Assembly: GCF_001017125.1 (NCBI RefSeq)
Contig: NZ_JXOJ01000002.1
Coordinates: 559,017 to 623,016 of the forward strand
Direction: 5' to 3'
From: Methanoculleus sediminis
GTDB lineage: Archaea; Halobacteriota; Methanomicrobia; Methanomicrobiales; Methanoculleaceae
Length of the DNA: 64,000 bases
Positions 31,876 through 41,226 of the stretch are shown one piece after another. Every line of letters starts with the position of its first letter. Position 1 is the first letter of the stretch. Below the pieces are notes generated by a model. That model searched no databases and was not told the origin of the DNA. It saw only the letters and a program-made list of their open reading frames with translations. Position numbers and translations under genes: made by a program.

Positions 31876-33617
31876 CGTTCCTCGCCTCCTTTCTGGATAC
31901 CGCCGGTGACCTCTACATCCACGGCGGGTCTCGATCCCGGTGCCGCCTTTGCGGCCTCCACGCCTCCCCCCACTTCGACGTGCACGGGGAGATGTTCGCG
32001 TATACGGGTACGCGGACGGCCTTTCAGGTACCTCTGGATCCCGTACGACGCGGTTGCCCCCGTAACCACGGCAAGGATCGCCAGGAGAACCGGATCGACC
32101 GGAGACGGGGAGCCGCCGACCACCACCGTCGCCGAGCCCGCGACACCATCTGCAGTAGCATTGATCGTGACGTTGCCGGCATTTCTCGCAGTGAATAAAC
32201 CGGCTCCATTCACGCTGCCGACGCTCACATTGCTGCACGTCCATGCCACGTCGGCACCCTCCACCACCCGGCCGTCCCGGTCGTAGCAGGTTGCGGTAAG
32301 CTGTCGATCTCGGTCAACTTCAAGTGCGCACGATTCCGGCTGTACCTCGATACGTGCGATCAAGGATTCCCGGGCGACCCGGAGATTCGATCCCCCCTCG
32401 ATTTCTCCGGATCGGGCTGTAACGACCGTCTCTCCTTCGGCAACCGCGGTGAAGAGGCCTTCGTCGTCGATCGTCCCAACCGACTCGTTCGCCGACGCCC
32501 AGGAGACGGGGGTGCCGGGGATTTCGCGGTTATTCCGGTCATAGACCGCGGCCTCCAGCCGCACCGTTTCGCCGACGCCGAGAGTCCCCGACGACGGGGA
32601 GACCGCAATGAATGCAGGCTCCGGTTCAGGCAGTTCGGTTACGATGGTGGGCGTTTCGGGTTCGGGGGTGGATTCGATCACAGTGATCGTTGCCGAGCCC
32701 CGTGCACCGTCGGCCGATGCGGTCACGATCGCCGTGCCTCCCGCCCGGGCATGGAAAAGACCCGTGAAATCCACGGATCCGATCGCAGCATCGCTGCTCG
32801 ACCACGTCATCGTAACGTCGGGCATGACCTCTCCGTACTGGTCTGAGCAGCTCGCGTTCAGCTGCAGGGTATCTTCAACGCCGACACGCTCCTCCTGCGG
32901 AGATACCTCGATCGCCGCCGGCACCGGCGGAGAGCGATTGACCTGAACGATCGCGGACTCAACGACGCCTTCCACGGATGCGGTGATCTCCGCCGATCCC
33001 TCGGAGACGCCGGTGACGGTGCCGCCTGCATCGACCGCCGCAATCGCCTCGTCGCTGCTCTCCCAGGAAACGGCAACATCCGCGATCGGGTTGTCGTTCT
33101 CGTCGAGGCAGGTTGCTTCAAGCTCCCGCGTCTCGTGAGCATCGAGGGCGACAACCGGAGGCTGTATGATGATGGTCGTGAGCCTGCGTGACGGCGGACT
33201 GACGACAACCGGTGCGGTTGCCGTGATCGGCCGCCTCCCGGGCGCTACATTCGGGGGATAACTGGCGGTAACGTCTGCATGGCCGGGAGCTCCGGGGGTA
33301 AATATCCCTCCCTCCACGGTCCCGACAGATGTGTTGCTGCTGGACCAGTTGCAGTTCCCGGTAACATCCGCGGTATAGTTCGCTCGACTCAATGTCGCCG
33401 TGAACTGCAGGGGCGCATCGCCGAGGGCCAGCGTTCCGGCATCCGGAGAGAGGGAGAGGTTTTCAGGGATCCGGCTATGTGTCAGAATTTCGGGGGACAG
33501 GTTGCCCGTCGGTTCACTGTCGACGGCCGGAGCGACGGCTGACCCCTGCACAACCCCACCCGGAAAGAGGAGGAAGGCAAAGAAGCATGCGACTATCAGG
33601 GCATACGGGATGATCAT
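31872..33617 (-). CDS. Surface protein with tandem bacterial Ig-like (Big_2) domains
   Basis: 581 aa from ATG 33617, the start that places the hydrophobic signal segment (MIIPYALIVACFFAFLLFPG) at the N-terminus. About five Ig-like repeats follow, each with a W-x-S-S-x-x-x-x-V/I-G/A-x-V pattern (CNWSSSNTSVGTVEGGIFTP, SWESSDEAIAAVD, TWSSSDAAIGSVDFTGLF, SWASANESVGTIDDEGLF, AWTCSNVSVGSVNGAGLF). Near the end comes one membrane anchor (PVDPVLLAILAVVTGATASY) with a basic tail of about 50 residues. Probably outside the cell, as adhesin or structural protein. Confidence 0.85.
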   Translation of the reverse strand: MIIPYALIVACFFAFLLFPGGVVQGSAVAPAVDSEPTGNLSPEILTHSRIPENLSLSPDAGTLALGDAPLQFTATLSRANYTADVTGNCNWSSSNTSVGTVEGGIFTPGAPGHADVTASYPPNVAPGRRPITATAPVVVSPPSRRLTTIIIQPPVVALDAHETRELEATCLDENDNPIADVAVSWESSDEAIAAVDAGGTVTGVSEGSAEITASVEGVVESAIVQVNRSPPVPAAIEVSPQEERVGVEDTLQLNASCSDQYGEVMPDVTMTWSSSDAAIGSVDFTGLFHARAGGTAIVTASADGARGSATITVIESTPEPETPTIVTELPEPEPAFIAVSPSSGTLGVGETVRLEAAVYDRNNREIPGTPVSWASANESVGTIDDEGLFTAVAEGETVVTARSGEIEGGSNLRVARESLIARIEVQPESCALEVDRDRQLTATCYDRDGRVVEGADVAWTCSNVSVGSVNGAGLFTARNAGNVTINATADGVAGSATVVVGGSPSPVDPVLLAILAVVTGATASYGIQRYLKGRPRTRIREHLPVHVEVGGGVEAAKAAPGSRPAVDVEVTGGIQKGGEER

Positions 33618-33801
33618 CGGCCGGCCTTCGGTATCTTCTCCGCACGATGCTGCCACCAACCGCCGGGATCCCTCCACCGTTCGGCATTTTATCGAGTTAC
33701 GCGCACGACGGTGCGAATCCCCCGAGACACGATGGACGCGAGGTAGGTGACTTCGTGCTACTTATACCTTGGCATGACCCGCGGGCGGAAAGACCCGCAT
33801 A

Positions 33802-34395
33802 TCAGGCCCCGGAAAGCGCCGCCGCAAGGTCCCGGCCGCACCGGTATGCCTGCTCGAGCACCTCCTCCCTCTCCCCGACGATCCCCGGCTCAAAGCAGCT
33901 TAAGACCGGGAGTTCGGCAACCACCTCGTAGCCGAGCGGCCGGAGCGGCAGGGAGAGCGCCTCCAGCGCAACGCCGAGATCGGCGGCGTCCGCCTGCTCG
34001 CCCACCGCAAAAACCACGGCCTTGCGCTTCCGGTCCGCAAGACGGCTGGAGTAGCCCCGGGGACGCTCGTCGGTGAAGTCGTAGAAGGCGTAGAGCCGGT
34101 CGATGAACGCCTTCATCTGGCTGGTGACGTTGTAGTGGTAGACCGGCGAGCCGAGAACGAGCGCATCCGCTTCCGCGATGCGGGGATACAGCAGGGTCAT
34201 GCCGTCGTTGAAGCGGGTGCAGGTCAGGTCACGCCTGCACCGCTCACAACCGACGCAGCCGGCGATGACGTAGCCGGATAAACTGACGGCGCTCACTTCG
34301 CCGCCTGCATCGGAGACCCCGCGGAGAACCTCCGCGAGGAGGCGGGCGGTGTTCCCCCTCGACCTCGGGCTTCCGCTGATGCCAAGCACCTTCAT
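33802..34395 (-). CDS. NADPH-dependent FMN reductase / flavodoxin-like protein
   Basis: 197 aa. Flavin loops GISGSPRSRGNTARLL and GSPVYHYNVTSQMKAFIDRL; cysteines VGCERCRRDLTC in the position used for iron-sulfur clusters in iron-sulfur flavoproteins. Likely an electron carrier or reductase. It starts three bases before the end of the next frame region on the same strand; the cupin gene lies 61 bases upstream. Confidence 0.85.
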   Translation of the reverse strand: MKVLGISGSPRSRGNTARLLAEVLRGVSDAGGEVSAVSLSGYVIAGCVGCERCRRDLTCTRFNDGMTLLYPRIAEADALVLGSPVYHYNVTSQMKAFIDRLYAFYDFTDERPRGYSSRLADRKRKAVVFAVGEQADAADLGVALEALSLPLRPLGYEVVAELPVLSCFEPGIVGEREEVLEQAYRCGRDLAAALSGA

Positions 34396-34456
34396 GCCAG
34401 GATCTCATTGTAGCGGCGGATAAGGGTTCCGGGGGTGCGGCGAGGAACCGGCCCGC

Positions 34457-34918
34457 TCACACCGCAACATCCCGGATATGCCGCTCGCCTGACTCCTCCC
34501 ACGGGGGGACGGTGACGAGCACCTGCCGAAGACGGCCCCGGAAATAGATGCTGTTTCCCGGCGGCACGACGACGACATCTCCCGCCCGGACCCGGTGCTC
34601 GACGCCGCCGATGACGTAGACACCTTCCCCCTCGACGATGTAATAGATGAACGCACTCTTCTCGTGGCAGAACTCTTCCGCATGCCCCGATTCCGTCTCC
34701 TGGTAGACGACCCCGGCCGGGGCGCCCTCTGCCGTATAGACCCGCATCCGGACGCCGTGCTTCTCGAGATGATCCGCCTCCTCGCGCCTGATGACCGCCG
34801 GTTCCATGAGAGAAGGGTAGCGCCGCGGGGCTATGAAGGTGATGCATCGGCCTTCAATCCGGGACACCTCCTCGAGATCCAAGGATTCATATGCATCCAC
34901 CGTATCGTGATGCCCCAT
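34457..34918 (-). CDS. Cupin-domain protein
   Basis: 153 aa. A single cupin barrel: EESGHAEEFCHEKSA-like first motif with His and Glu ligands (GHAEEFCHEKSAFIYYIVEG), second motif GDVVVVPPGNSIYF in which the usual His is absent. Metal-binding or small-molecule-binding role; the enzyme type is unknown. ATG 34918 shares its bases with the divergent ATG 34917 of the next gene; a longer frame to 34963 would overlap that gene further. Confidence 0.75.
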   Translation of the reverse strand: MGHHDTVDAYESLDLEEVSRIEGRCITFIAPRRYPSLMEPAVIRREEADHLEKHGVRMRVYTAEGAPAGVVYQETESGHAEEFCHEKSAFIYYIVEGEGVYVIGGVEHRVRAGDVVVVPPGNSIYFRGRLRQVLVTVPPWEESGERHIRDVAV

Positions 34919-35921
34919 GACCCGGGAATACCCCCGCCCCCGCCTCGTCGTCAGCCGCTGCATCGAGTTCGACCCGTGCCGCTACGACGGCTCGAAGATA
35001 CCGTCCCCCACGGTGGCACGCCTGAAGGAGTATGCCGACTGCATCCCGGTCTGCCCGGAGGTCGAGATCGGGCTCGGCACCCCCCGGGCGACCGTCAGGA
35101 TCGTCCGGATAGGGGGTTCCGATCGCCTCGTGCAGCCGGCTACCGGGCGGGACGTTACGGAGGAGATGACCGCCTTCGCAGCACGATTCCTCGATTCCCT
35201 GCCACCCGTCGACGGTTTTATCCTCAAAGGCGGCTCCCCCACCTCGGGCACCCGGAACGTCCGGGTGTACCCGTCAATGGAAAAGTCCGCGGCGATAGCA
35301 AAGTCCGCAGGATTCTTCGCCCGCGAGGTGCTGAAGCGATACCCGGACCTCCCCGTAGAAGACGAACTGCGCCTGAACAATGCGCGGATCCGCGACCACT
35401 TCCTCTCCGCGGTCTTTACCCTGGCGTCGTTCCGGGGCATCGCAGCAACCGGGAACCGGGAAGCCCTCGTGCGGTTTCATACAGACAACAAGCTCCTCCT
35501 TCTCGCCTCGAGCCAGAAGATGCTGCGGGAGGCAGGAAGGCTCGTCGCAGACCGGGCAGAGGTCGGGCCGGGAGAACTCTTCCTCCGGTACCGCCGGATG
35601 CTCTCTATCGCGCTCGCACGGGCTCCACGGTATACCGGCAACGTCAACGTTCTCCAGCACGCCCTCGGATACTTCAGCGACCGTATCTCAGACGAGGAGA
35701 GAGCCTACTGCATCGGGCTGATCGACCGCTACAGATACGGTCATGCCACCCTGGCCGAACCCCGCGGCCTGCTTCGTTCGTGGGTTATCCGATTCCAGGA
35801 GCCGCACCTGATGCACCAATCGTTCTTCGCACCGTACCCCGCCGAACTCGTAGACCTGCCGGGAGACGTTACCGATCGGGGACGGGATGTCTGGAATATC
35901 AGGGCAGATCCGTCATCGTAA
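34917..35921 (+). CDS. DUF523-DUF1722 fusion protein (YbgA-like)
   Basis: 334 aa. N-terminal DUF523 (VVSRCIEFDPCRYDGSKI, CPVCPEVEIGLGTPR-like segment, KGGSPTSGTRNVRVY) with conserved cysteines. C-terminal DUF1722 (FRGIAATGNREALVRFHTDN, KLLLLASSQKMLREAG, YTGNVNVLQHALGYFSDRIS). The fusion is widespread; a link to tRNA or sulfur chemistry has been discussed for the Cys-bearing part but is not settled. The start overlaps the divergent cupin start by two bases. Confidence 0.85.
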   Translation: MTREYPRPRLVVSRCIEFDPCRYDGSKIPSPTVARLKEYADCIPVCPEVEIGLGTPRATVRIVRIGGSDRLVQPATGRDVTEEMTAFAARFLDSLPPVDGFILKGGSPTSGTRNVRVYPSMEKSAAIAKSAGFFAREVLKRYPDLPVEDELRLNNARIRDHFLSAVFTLASFRGIAATGNREALVRFHTDNKLLLLASSQKMLREAGRLVADRAEVGPGELFLRYRRMLSIALARAPRYTGNVNVLQHALGYFSDRISDEERAYCIGLIDRYRYGHATLAEPRGLLRSWVIRFQEPHLMHQSFFAPYPAELVDLPGDVTDRGRDVWNIRADPSS

Positions 35922-36024
35922 TCGCGGCCCTCGCACGGCAGGCAGGATACCATCATCCGGTATGAGGACTCCCCGGCCCCATAGAAGCCTTTTTCCGGGG
36001 TGATCCGTCGTCGGTTCGACGGAT

Positions 36025-37473
36025 TCATTTATTGAGAAGAAGTTTCTTCAGCGAATCCAGTTCCCTCCTGTCCAGACCCTTTATCAGGACCATTATCATG
36101 ACGTACAGAACCATGCCGCTCCCCACCGCAAGGAGGAGATTCTGCACCGAACAGACCGGGATAAGCAGTATAATCCCGGCCATGACCCCGGATGCGGCGA
36201 CGCTCTTGAAGATGGACGACCAGTATATCCTGAATCTGATATACCTAACGGAGAAAAGAACCGCTACGGCCGCCGTAATCGTGTAGGATATCAGGGTAGC
36301 GATTGCAGCACCGATAAAGCCGACGAACGGGATGAGCAGCAGATTGAGAAGAAGATTGGAGATCGCCGCAAGCACGTGAATAAACAGGTTGAACTGGTTC
36401 TTCTTCACCAGATGGGTGATGTTGATGACGATCTGGTAGATCCCTGCCAGCAGACCGGAAAGCGCAATAAAGGGGATGACGACCGCTCCCGACGCAAACT
36501 GGGGGGTGGTGAAAAGATCCAGGATCGGGCCGGCCAGAGCGGACAACCCTACCACGGCGGGTATGGCCGCCAGCAGGAAATATTTCAATGAAATACTGAG
36601 ATAGAATTTCACCGACTCCATCTCCAGCCGGTCATACAGTCGCGAGAGCTCGGGAAACAGGATCAACTGAATCGGATACATCAACTGGAAGATCAGCCCC
36701 CCGATGACGTATCCCGCAGAATAAATCCCGACGGCAGTAACCCCCAGGAAGAAGCCGACGATGAACCGGTCGCTGGACTCGGTGATCCACCGGATGAGTG
36801 AATTCGGGGTTATCGGCGCCGAGTATCTCAGATATTCCTTAATATAGGTAAACCTCGGCAGGGCAAACCCGATACGGCGTACGATGAGAGCAAGGGATAT
36901 CATAATCTCCAGCAGCATGATGATGAAGATCCCGCCGATCACGCCGATGAGGCCGAACCCCAGTACAAGAAGGATCAGGATGAGTATCAGCCGCCCGAAA
37001 CTGTTGAACAGGGACAGGGCCGCGTAGATTCCGGTCTCGCGGCTGATGCGGAAATAGAATGTCGCCACCAGGTCGACGGCGGTGAGCAGGATCAGAAACG
37101 AGCCGGCTTTTACGAAATACGAGGCCTGAATATCGCCAAACAGCGTCACGGCCAGGAGATCCGAGAGTAGATAGACCGCGAGCGATATCGCAAACCCGGT
37201 GAAACCGACAAAGAAGACGATCGAGTAAAAACCCTCCCGGATAACACCCTCATCTTCTTCTGCGGCCAGAAACCGGAGAAACGCCATATGAAGTCCGACC
37301 AGGGCAAGGGGATAGAGGAGAGAGATCGTGACGTTGATCTGTGCCCAGATCCCGTAGCTGTCGGGCCCCAGCATCTTGGTGACGATCGGGAGGAGGAAAA
37401 ACCCCCCGAGACTGATGAGCATCTGGGTTATCGCTATGAGGCCGATATCCCTCGCGACTCTTTTATGTGACAT
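36025..37473 (-). CDS. Polysaccharide flippase (MATE-like, Wzx type)
   Basis: 482 aa, about 12-14 transmembrane segments throughout. Start of the MATE/Wzx fold: ARDIGLIAITQMLISLGGFF, KMLGPDSYGIWAQINVTISL. It would flip lipid-linked oligosaccharides for surface glycans or protein glycosylation. ATG 37473 (MSHKRVARDIG) places the first segment correctly; the longer frame to 37656 adds a Pro/Arg-rich stretch unlikely to be translated. The ATP-grasp gene follows on the same strand upstream. Confidence 0.88.
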   Translation of the reverse strand: MSHKRVARDIGLIAITQMLISLGGFFLLPIVTKMLGPDSYGIWAQINVTISLLYPLALVGLHMAFLRFLAAEEDEGVIREGFYSIVFFVGFTGFAISLAVYLLSDLLAVTLFGDIQASYFVKAGSFLILLTAVDLVATFYFRISRETGIYAALSLFNSFGRLILILILLVLGFGLIGVIGGIFIIMLLEIMISLALIVRRIGFALPRFTYIKEYLRYSAPITPNSLIRWITESSDRFIVGFFLGVTAVGIYSAGYVIGGLIFQLMYPIQLILFPELSRLYDRLEMESVKFYLSISLKYFLLAAIPAVVGLSALAGPILDLFTTPQFASGAVVIPFIALSGLLAGIYQIVINITHLVKKNQFNLFIHVLAAISNLLLNLLLIPFVGFIGAAIATLISYTITAAVAVLFSVRYIRFRIYWSSIFKSVAASGVMAGIILLIPVCSVQNLLLAVGSGMVLYVMIMVLIKGLDRRELDSLKKLLLNK

Positions 37474-37719
37474 ATTGTGGCATCCCGGTGTTCCGGAGGA
37501 GACGGCAGCACTGGTACCGTTCACGGCTAAAAGGTAACCCCTCATCCGGCCGATGGGCATGGACACACGGTGCGGGAGAACGACGGCGATCGAAGGCTGC
37601 GCGACGGGAGGGGTCGGCATGCCCGGACCGTGGGTTTTACTCTGAATGATGCCCACGCCGGCCGGCTGCGATCGCCGATGATGACGGGATGCATGAGGCG
37701 ATAGAATCCTATCGCCCGA

Positions 37720-38853
37720 TCATCGTTTCGTCCCCGGTCTGCCGTGAGGATAACGCAGCCCGCCGCTGCCGACCAGCCTCGCCAGACGACTGCACGTTCT
37801 CGGGATCTGTACCATGTTCGGAAGAGGGTCGTCGAGACAGAGGTTGGTCCGCGATCGCGCGTCAAAGCACTCCCGTATGATATCGATGCCGGATGCCGGG
37901 TGAGCGCACAGGTGGACCGTGTCTTCGGGAAACGGCCACCGGAACGTTATCCCGGTGTCGTACCGGAAAACCGGCTCGATATCGCCGTTTAATGCCATGT
38001 TGGCCAGCAGAACCGGGAAATTAACGCCGGAGGCGATGGACAGATCGAGAGATCCCCAGAACTTCGGATTGATCTCCATCAGCTTGAACACGCCGTCCCG
38101 GTCGTCTTTCTTAAATTCGACCATGGCTACCCCGTGCCATTGTAACGATTCGAGCAGTTTCAGGCCGATTCTTTTCACGTTCTCGTCGTAGATGCTCTCC
38201 GCACAGGTGCTGGGGCCCCCGGTTACGGGGAACTCCCGTTTCCGCCTGTGCATGAAGTATGCTCTCACCTTACCATGGTTGAAGAGGGCGAAGAATCCAT
38301 ACCCCGCTCCCGGAATATATTCCTGGAGCAGATACCCGGTGAGATCGAGGCGCTCAAATCCCTGTGGGGAGTCGATATAGCGGATTTTGCCGGATCCGTA
38401 CGGATCCTTTGCCACGACGGGAAACTCGGTGATATCCTCGACCGACATATATTCACCGGGAATGGGAACATCAAGAGTTGACGCAAACTGCATCGTCTTT
38501 TGCTTATTGCACGCAACCTGCATCGGCTCATACTCCGCCACGGGAATCCTGGCGAAAGGGAGCAGTTCCTTCTTATGTCGTGAGATTGCAATAGTGGAGA
38601 GATAGCCGACCGGAACAAGGACGTCGACCGGATTTTCCTGGATGTAATTCCCGATGAAGTCGATGAACTGTTCTTCGTCATCGGGATCGGGGCACAAAAC
38701 TCTGTCATGGCAGTACCGTGAATAAAATGAGACGGCTCTGTGATCGGGCGACACGGCTGTGACATGAAAGCCAGCTCTCCCCAGACTTCTCACCGCCCCC
38801 AGAGTATGCGTGTACGCGGCGTCGGTGATCAGCACCTTTACCTGTCGATCCAT
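37720..38853 (-). CDS. ATP-grasp enzyme
   Basis: 377 aa. N-terminal Rossmann-like part (VLITDAAYTHTLGAVRSLGR), ATP-grasp core with PVVAKDPYGSGKIRY, LLQEYIPGAGYGFFALF and the metal-binding VFKLMEINPKFWGSLDL. It ligates a carboxylate to an amine or thiol using ATP. Such genes next to flippases and glycan genes often modify sugars or carrier amino acids; the substrate is unknown. 246 bases lie between this stop and the flippase start. Confidence 0.82.
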   Translation of the reverse strand: MDRQVKVLITDAAYTHTLGAVRSLGRAGFHVTAVSPDHRAVSFYSRYCHDRVLCPDPDDEEQFIDFIGNYIQENPVDVLVPVGYLSTIAISRHKKELLPFARIPVAEYEPMQVACNKQKTMQFASTLDVPIPGEYMSVEDITEFPVVAKDPYGSGKIRYIDSPQGFERLDLTGYLLQEYIPGAGYGFFALFNHGKVRAYFMHRRKREFPVTGGPSTCAESIYDENVKRIGLKLLESLQWHGVAMVEFKKDDRDGVFKLMEINPKFWGSLDLSIASGVNFPVLLANMALNGDIEPVFRYDTGITFRWPFPEDTVHLCAHPASGIDIIRECFDARSRTNLCLDDPLPNMVQIPRTCSRLARLVGSGGLRYPHGRPGTKR

Positions 38854-39349
38854 GTTCCCCCTTCATTTCCGTGTGATACAGTAGCGGACGAGATCGTTCC
38901 CGCAGATCACCCACGTTCTTCCCTCTTTCCATACAGCAGGATTTACCATGAGGCAATAATGAGGATGCGGCATACACGACAACAATCAAAAAGATTTCTG
39001 CCGGGCAGGATCTGCACGAGAAATGTCTTCCAAAAGACGCGCGAGAACCATCTTCCTCTAATAAAGCCCCAAATTCACCGTCTCCGGTGCGGCCTCGGCA
39101 ACGATGTAACAGCACATTATACGTCCTCGACCCTCGGATGCACCGGGTGGAATACCGCCGGACAACCTGTTCCCATGAGCGGAGCGAATACGCTCGTATG
39201 ATGCGAAGAACCGCTCCCCATCCTACCGCATACCGGGTTTGCACGGTTAATCCCGGTACGGCGTCAACTCATACCCCGGAAAGCGGGTGCGCCGGGTGGA
39301 ACCGCCCGTGAAAGTGAACCGTATATACTCGCGGAGAGGAAAGGAATGT
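38854..39349. other. Intergenic region of 496 bases
   Basis: Between the divergent ATP-grasp and methyltransferase genes. Frames here have skewed composition and I accept none. No repeat or RNA gene was recognised. Confidence 0.5.
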
Positions 39350-40189
39350 ATGCACCGGATCATCGACTGGAACGAACTCTGGAAGGCGCTTCACGCGGGT
39401 TCGTCCGAACGTGCCGAAAAAGACCGCGATCCCGCCGCCCACTGGGACAAACGCGCCGCCGCCTACCGGCGGATCACCCAGGACGAGAAGAAAGCGACCG
39501 AACATGAACTCGCGATCCTGGACGTACGATCCGGCGACACCGTGCTCGATATGGGTGCCGGGACAGGGAGGCTGGCCGTGCCGGTTGCCCGGACCGCCGC
39601 CCACGTGACGGCCCTCGACCCCTCGGAGGGCATGCTCTCCGTCCTCCGGGAGCGGATGGCGGAAGAGGGGCTCACGAACTACTCCACGGTCACGATGCGG
39701 TGGGAAGATACGGTTATCTGGAAGGATATCGATCCGCACGACGTCGTCGTCGCGGCGTTCTCGCTCGGGTTCTACGACCTCGCCGCCGCCCTGGAGAAGC
39801 TCGATGCCGCGGCTCGCCGGTCGGTCTACCTCTTCTGGCACGCGGGAGAGTGGCGGAACCCCGACGAGATGGCGCTCTACCGGGCGGTCTTCGGAGAAGA
39901 AGCGACCATGCAGAAGGGCTACCCGGACTACATTTACCCCGTCAACATCCTCCACGACGCCGGGATCTACCCGAACGTCACGATATACCGTGCCGTCTGG
40001 GACGCGGTCTACGACTCCCCCGAAGAGGCCGTCCGGACCTGGGTGGCGATGCACAACCCCGGGATGGAAGACCTCGCCCCCATCAGGGAGTACTTCACCC
40101 GGGCACTCCGCAAAAACGAGTCCGGGAGGTACGTCGAGACGACGGTGCGCCCGACCGCAGCGATCTGGTGGGAGAAAACGAACGGTTAG
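39350..40189 (+). CDS. Class I SAM-dependent methyltransferase
   Basis: 279 aa. SAM motif I VLDMGAGTGRLAVPVA, motif II region VTALDPSEGMLSVLRERM, motif IV DVVVAAFSLGFYDL. The C-terminal 100 residues are extra and rich in Tyr and Asp, probably forming the substrate pocket. The ribosome site GAGAGGAAAGGA precedes ATG 39350; the in-frame ATG at 39287 is further from any site. Substrate unknown. Confidence 0.85.
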   Translation: MHRIIDWNELWKALHAGSSERAEKDRDPAAHWDKRAAAYRRITQDEKKATEHELAILDVRSGDTVLDMGAGTGRLAVPVARTAAHVTALDPSEGMLSVLRERMAEEGLTNYSTVTMRWEDTVIWKDIDPHDVVVAAFSLGFYDLAAALEKLDAAARRSVYLFWHAGEWRNPDEMALYRAVFGEEATMQKGYPDYIYPVNILHDAGIYPNVTIYRAVWDAVYDSPEEAVRTWVAMHNPGMEDLAPIREYFTRALRKNESGRYVETTVRPTAAIWWEKTNG

Positions 40190-40304
40190 CGAATACACCG
40201 TAGCAGCCCGGCAGGATGCAGGCATCCGTTCCGAAGAAGCGCCGTCTCCGGAAAAACAATACTGCTATTGTGATTATGGAGTCACCTATATCCGACGTCG
40301 AGAA

Positions 40305-40314
40305 CCAATATACC
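40305..40314 (+). promoter_or_regulatory. TATA box of the pst operon
   Basis: CCAATATACC centred about 27 bases before ATG 40337, as for a leaderless transcript. No phosphate-responsive operator could be recognised by eye. Confidence 0.5.
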
Positions 40315-40336
40315 TTTTCGTATTCTCGTTCATACC

Positions 40337-41194
40337 ATGACAGGAAAAAGTCTGTCTGGTGCGACCACGGTTGCCGTCGCCGGCATCCTCGTGGCATTCC
40401 TGGTGGCGGCCGGGTGTGTCGGCGGCCAGCCGTCCGATTCTTCGGTATCACAACAGATCACGGTAACGGGCTCGACGACGGTGCTGCCCATCGCAGAGAA
40501 AGCGAGGGAAGCGTTCGAAGACGAATACCCCTCCGCCGGAATCATGGTGAGCGGGGGAGGCTCGAGCGTCGGGATCAAAGCCGTCGGCGAGGGCACCGCG
40601 GATATCGGCATGACCTCGCGCGACCTCAAACCCGAAGAGGTTGCAGGCTACCCCGGTATCGTCAGGCACCACGTCGCCGACGATGCGATCCTTCTCATCG
40701 TTCACCCGGAAAACACCGTCGACCGCCTCACGCTTGACGGGGCGCGGGGCATCTACAACGGCACCTACACGAACTGGAACCAGGTGGGAGGATCCGATCG
40801 GCAGATCGTCGTCGTCGGGAGAGACAGTGCCTCGGGGACGCGGGAGTTCTTCTCGGAATACGTGCTGGAGAAAGAAGACTTCACCAAAACGCAGGAAGAG
40901 TTCAACTCGAACGGCGGAATCCAGCAGAAGGTCTCCCGGACTCCCGGCGCGATCGGCTACGTCGGCCTCGGCTACACCGAAGGCGTGAAGGCGCTCTCGC
41001 TGGACATCGACGGAACCGCCGTCGAGCCCACGCTCGAGAACATTACGGGTAAAAACTACCCGATCAGCCGGCCGCTCTTCATGCTGACGAACGGAGAGCC
41101 GGACGGTCTCGCACGGCAGTACCTCGACTTCATCATGAGCACGGAAGGACAGCAGATCGTGGCGAGCGTCGATTACATCCCGGTGCAGGGGTGA
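40337..41194 (+). CDS. pstS: Phosphate-binding lipoprotein PstS
   Basis: 285 aa. Signal and lipobox FLVAAGC (Cys27). Phosphate-binding family motifs: TVTGSTTVLPIAEKAREAF, SGGGSSVGIKAVGEGTADIG, SRDLKPEE, VVVGRDSASGTREFF. It captures inorganic phosphate outside the cell and passes it to the permease encoded next. First gene of the pst operon; promoter with leaderless geometry. Confidence 0.93.
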   Translation: MTGKSLSGATTVAVAGILVAFLVAAGCVGGQPSDSSVSQQITVTGSTTVLPIAEKAREAFEDEYPSAGIMVSGGGSSVGIKAVGEGTADIGMTSRDLKPEEVAGYPGIVRHHVADDAILLIVHPENTVDRLTLDGARGIYNGTYTNWNQVGGSDRQIVVVGRDSASGTREFFSEYVLEKEDFTKTQEEFNSNGGIQQKVSRTPGAIGYVGLGYTEGVKALSLDIDGTAVEPTLENITGKNYPISRPLFMLTNGEPDGLARQYLDFIMSTEGQQIVASVDYIPVQG

Positions 41195-41226
41195 CCCCGC
41201 CTCTCTTTTGATCGACCGGAGCGACC

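Noticed and set aside
34595-35965. 456-codon plus-strand frame across the cupin and DUF523 genes
   Set aside because: Pro/Arg-rich shadow of recognised genes in other frames.
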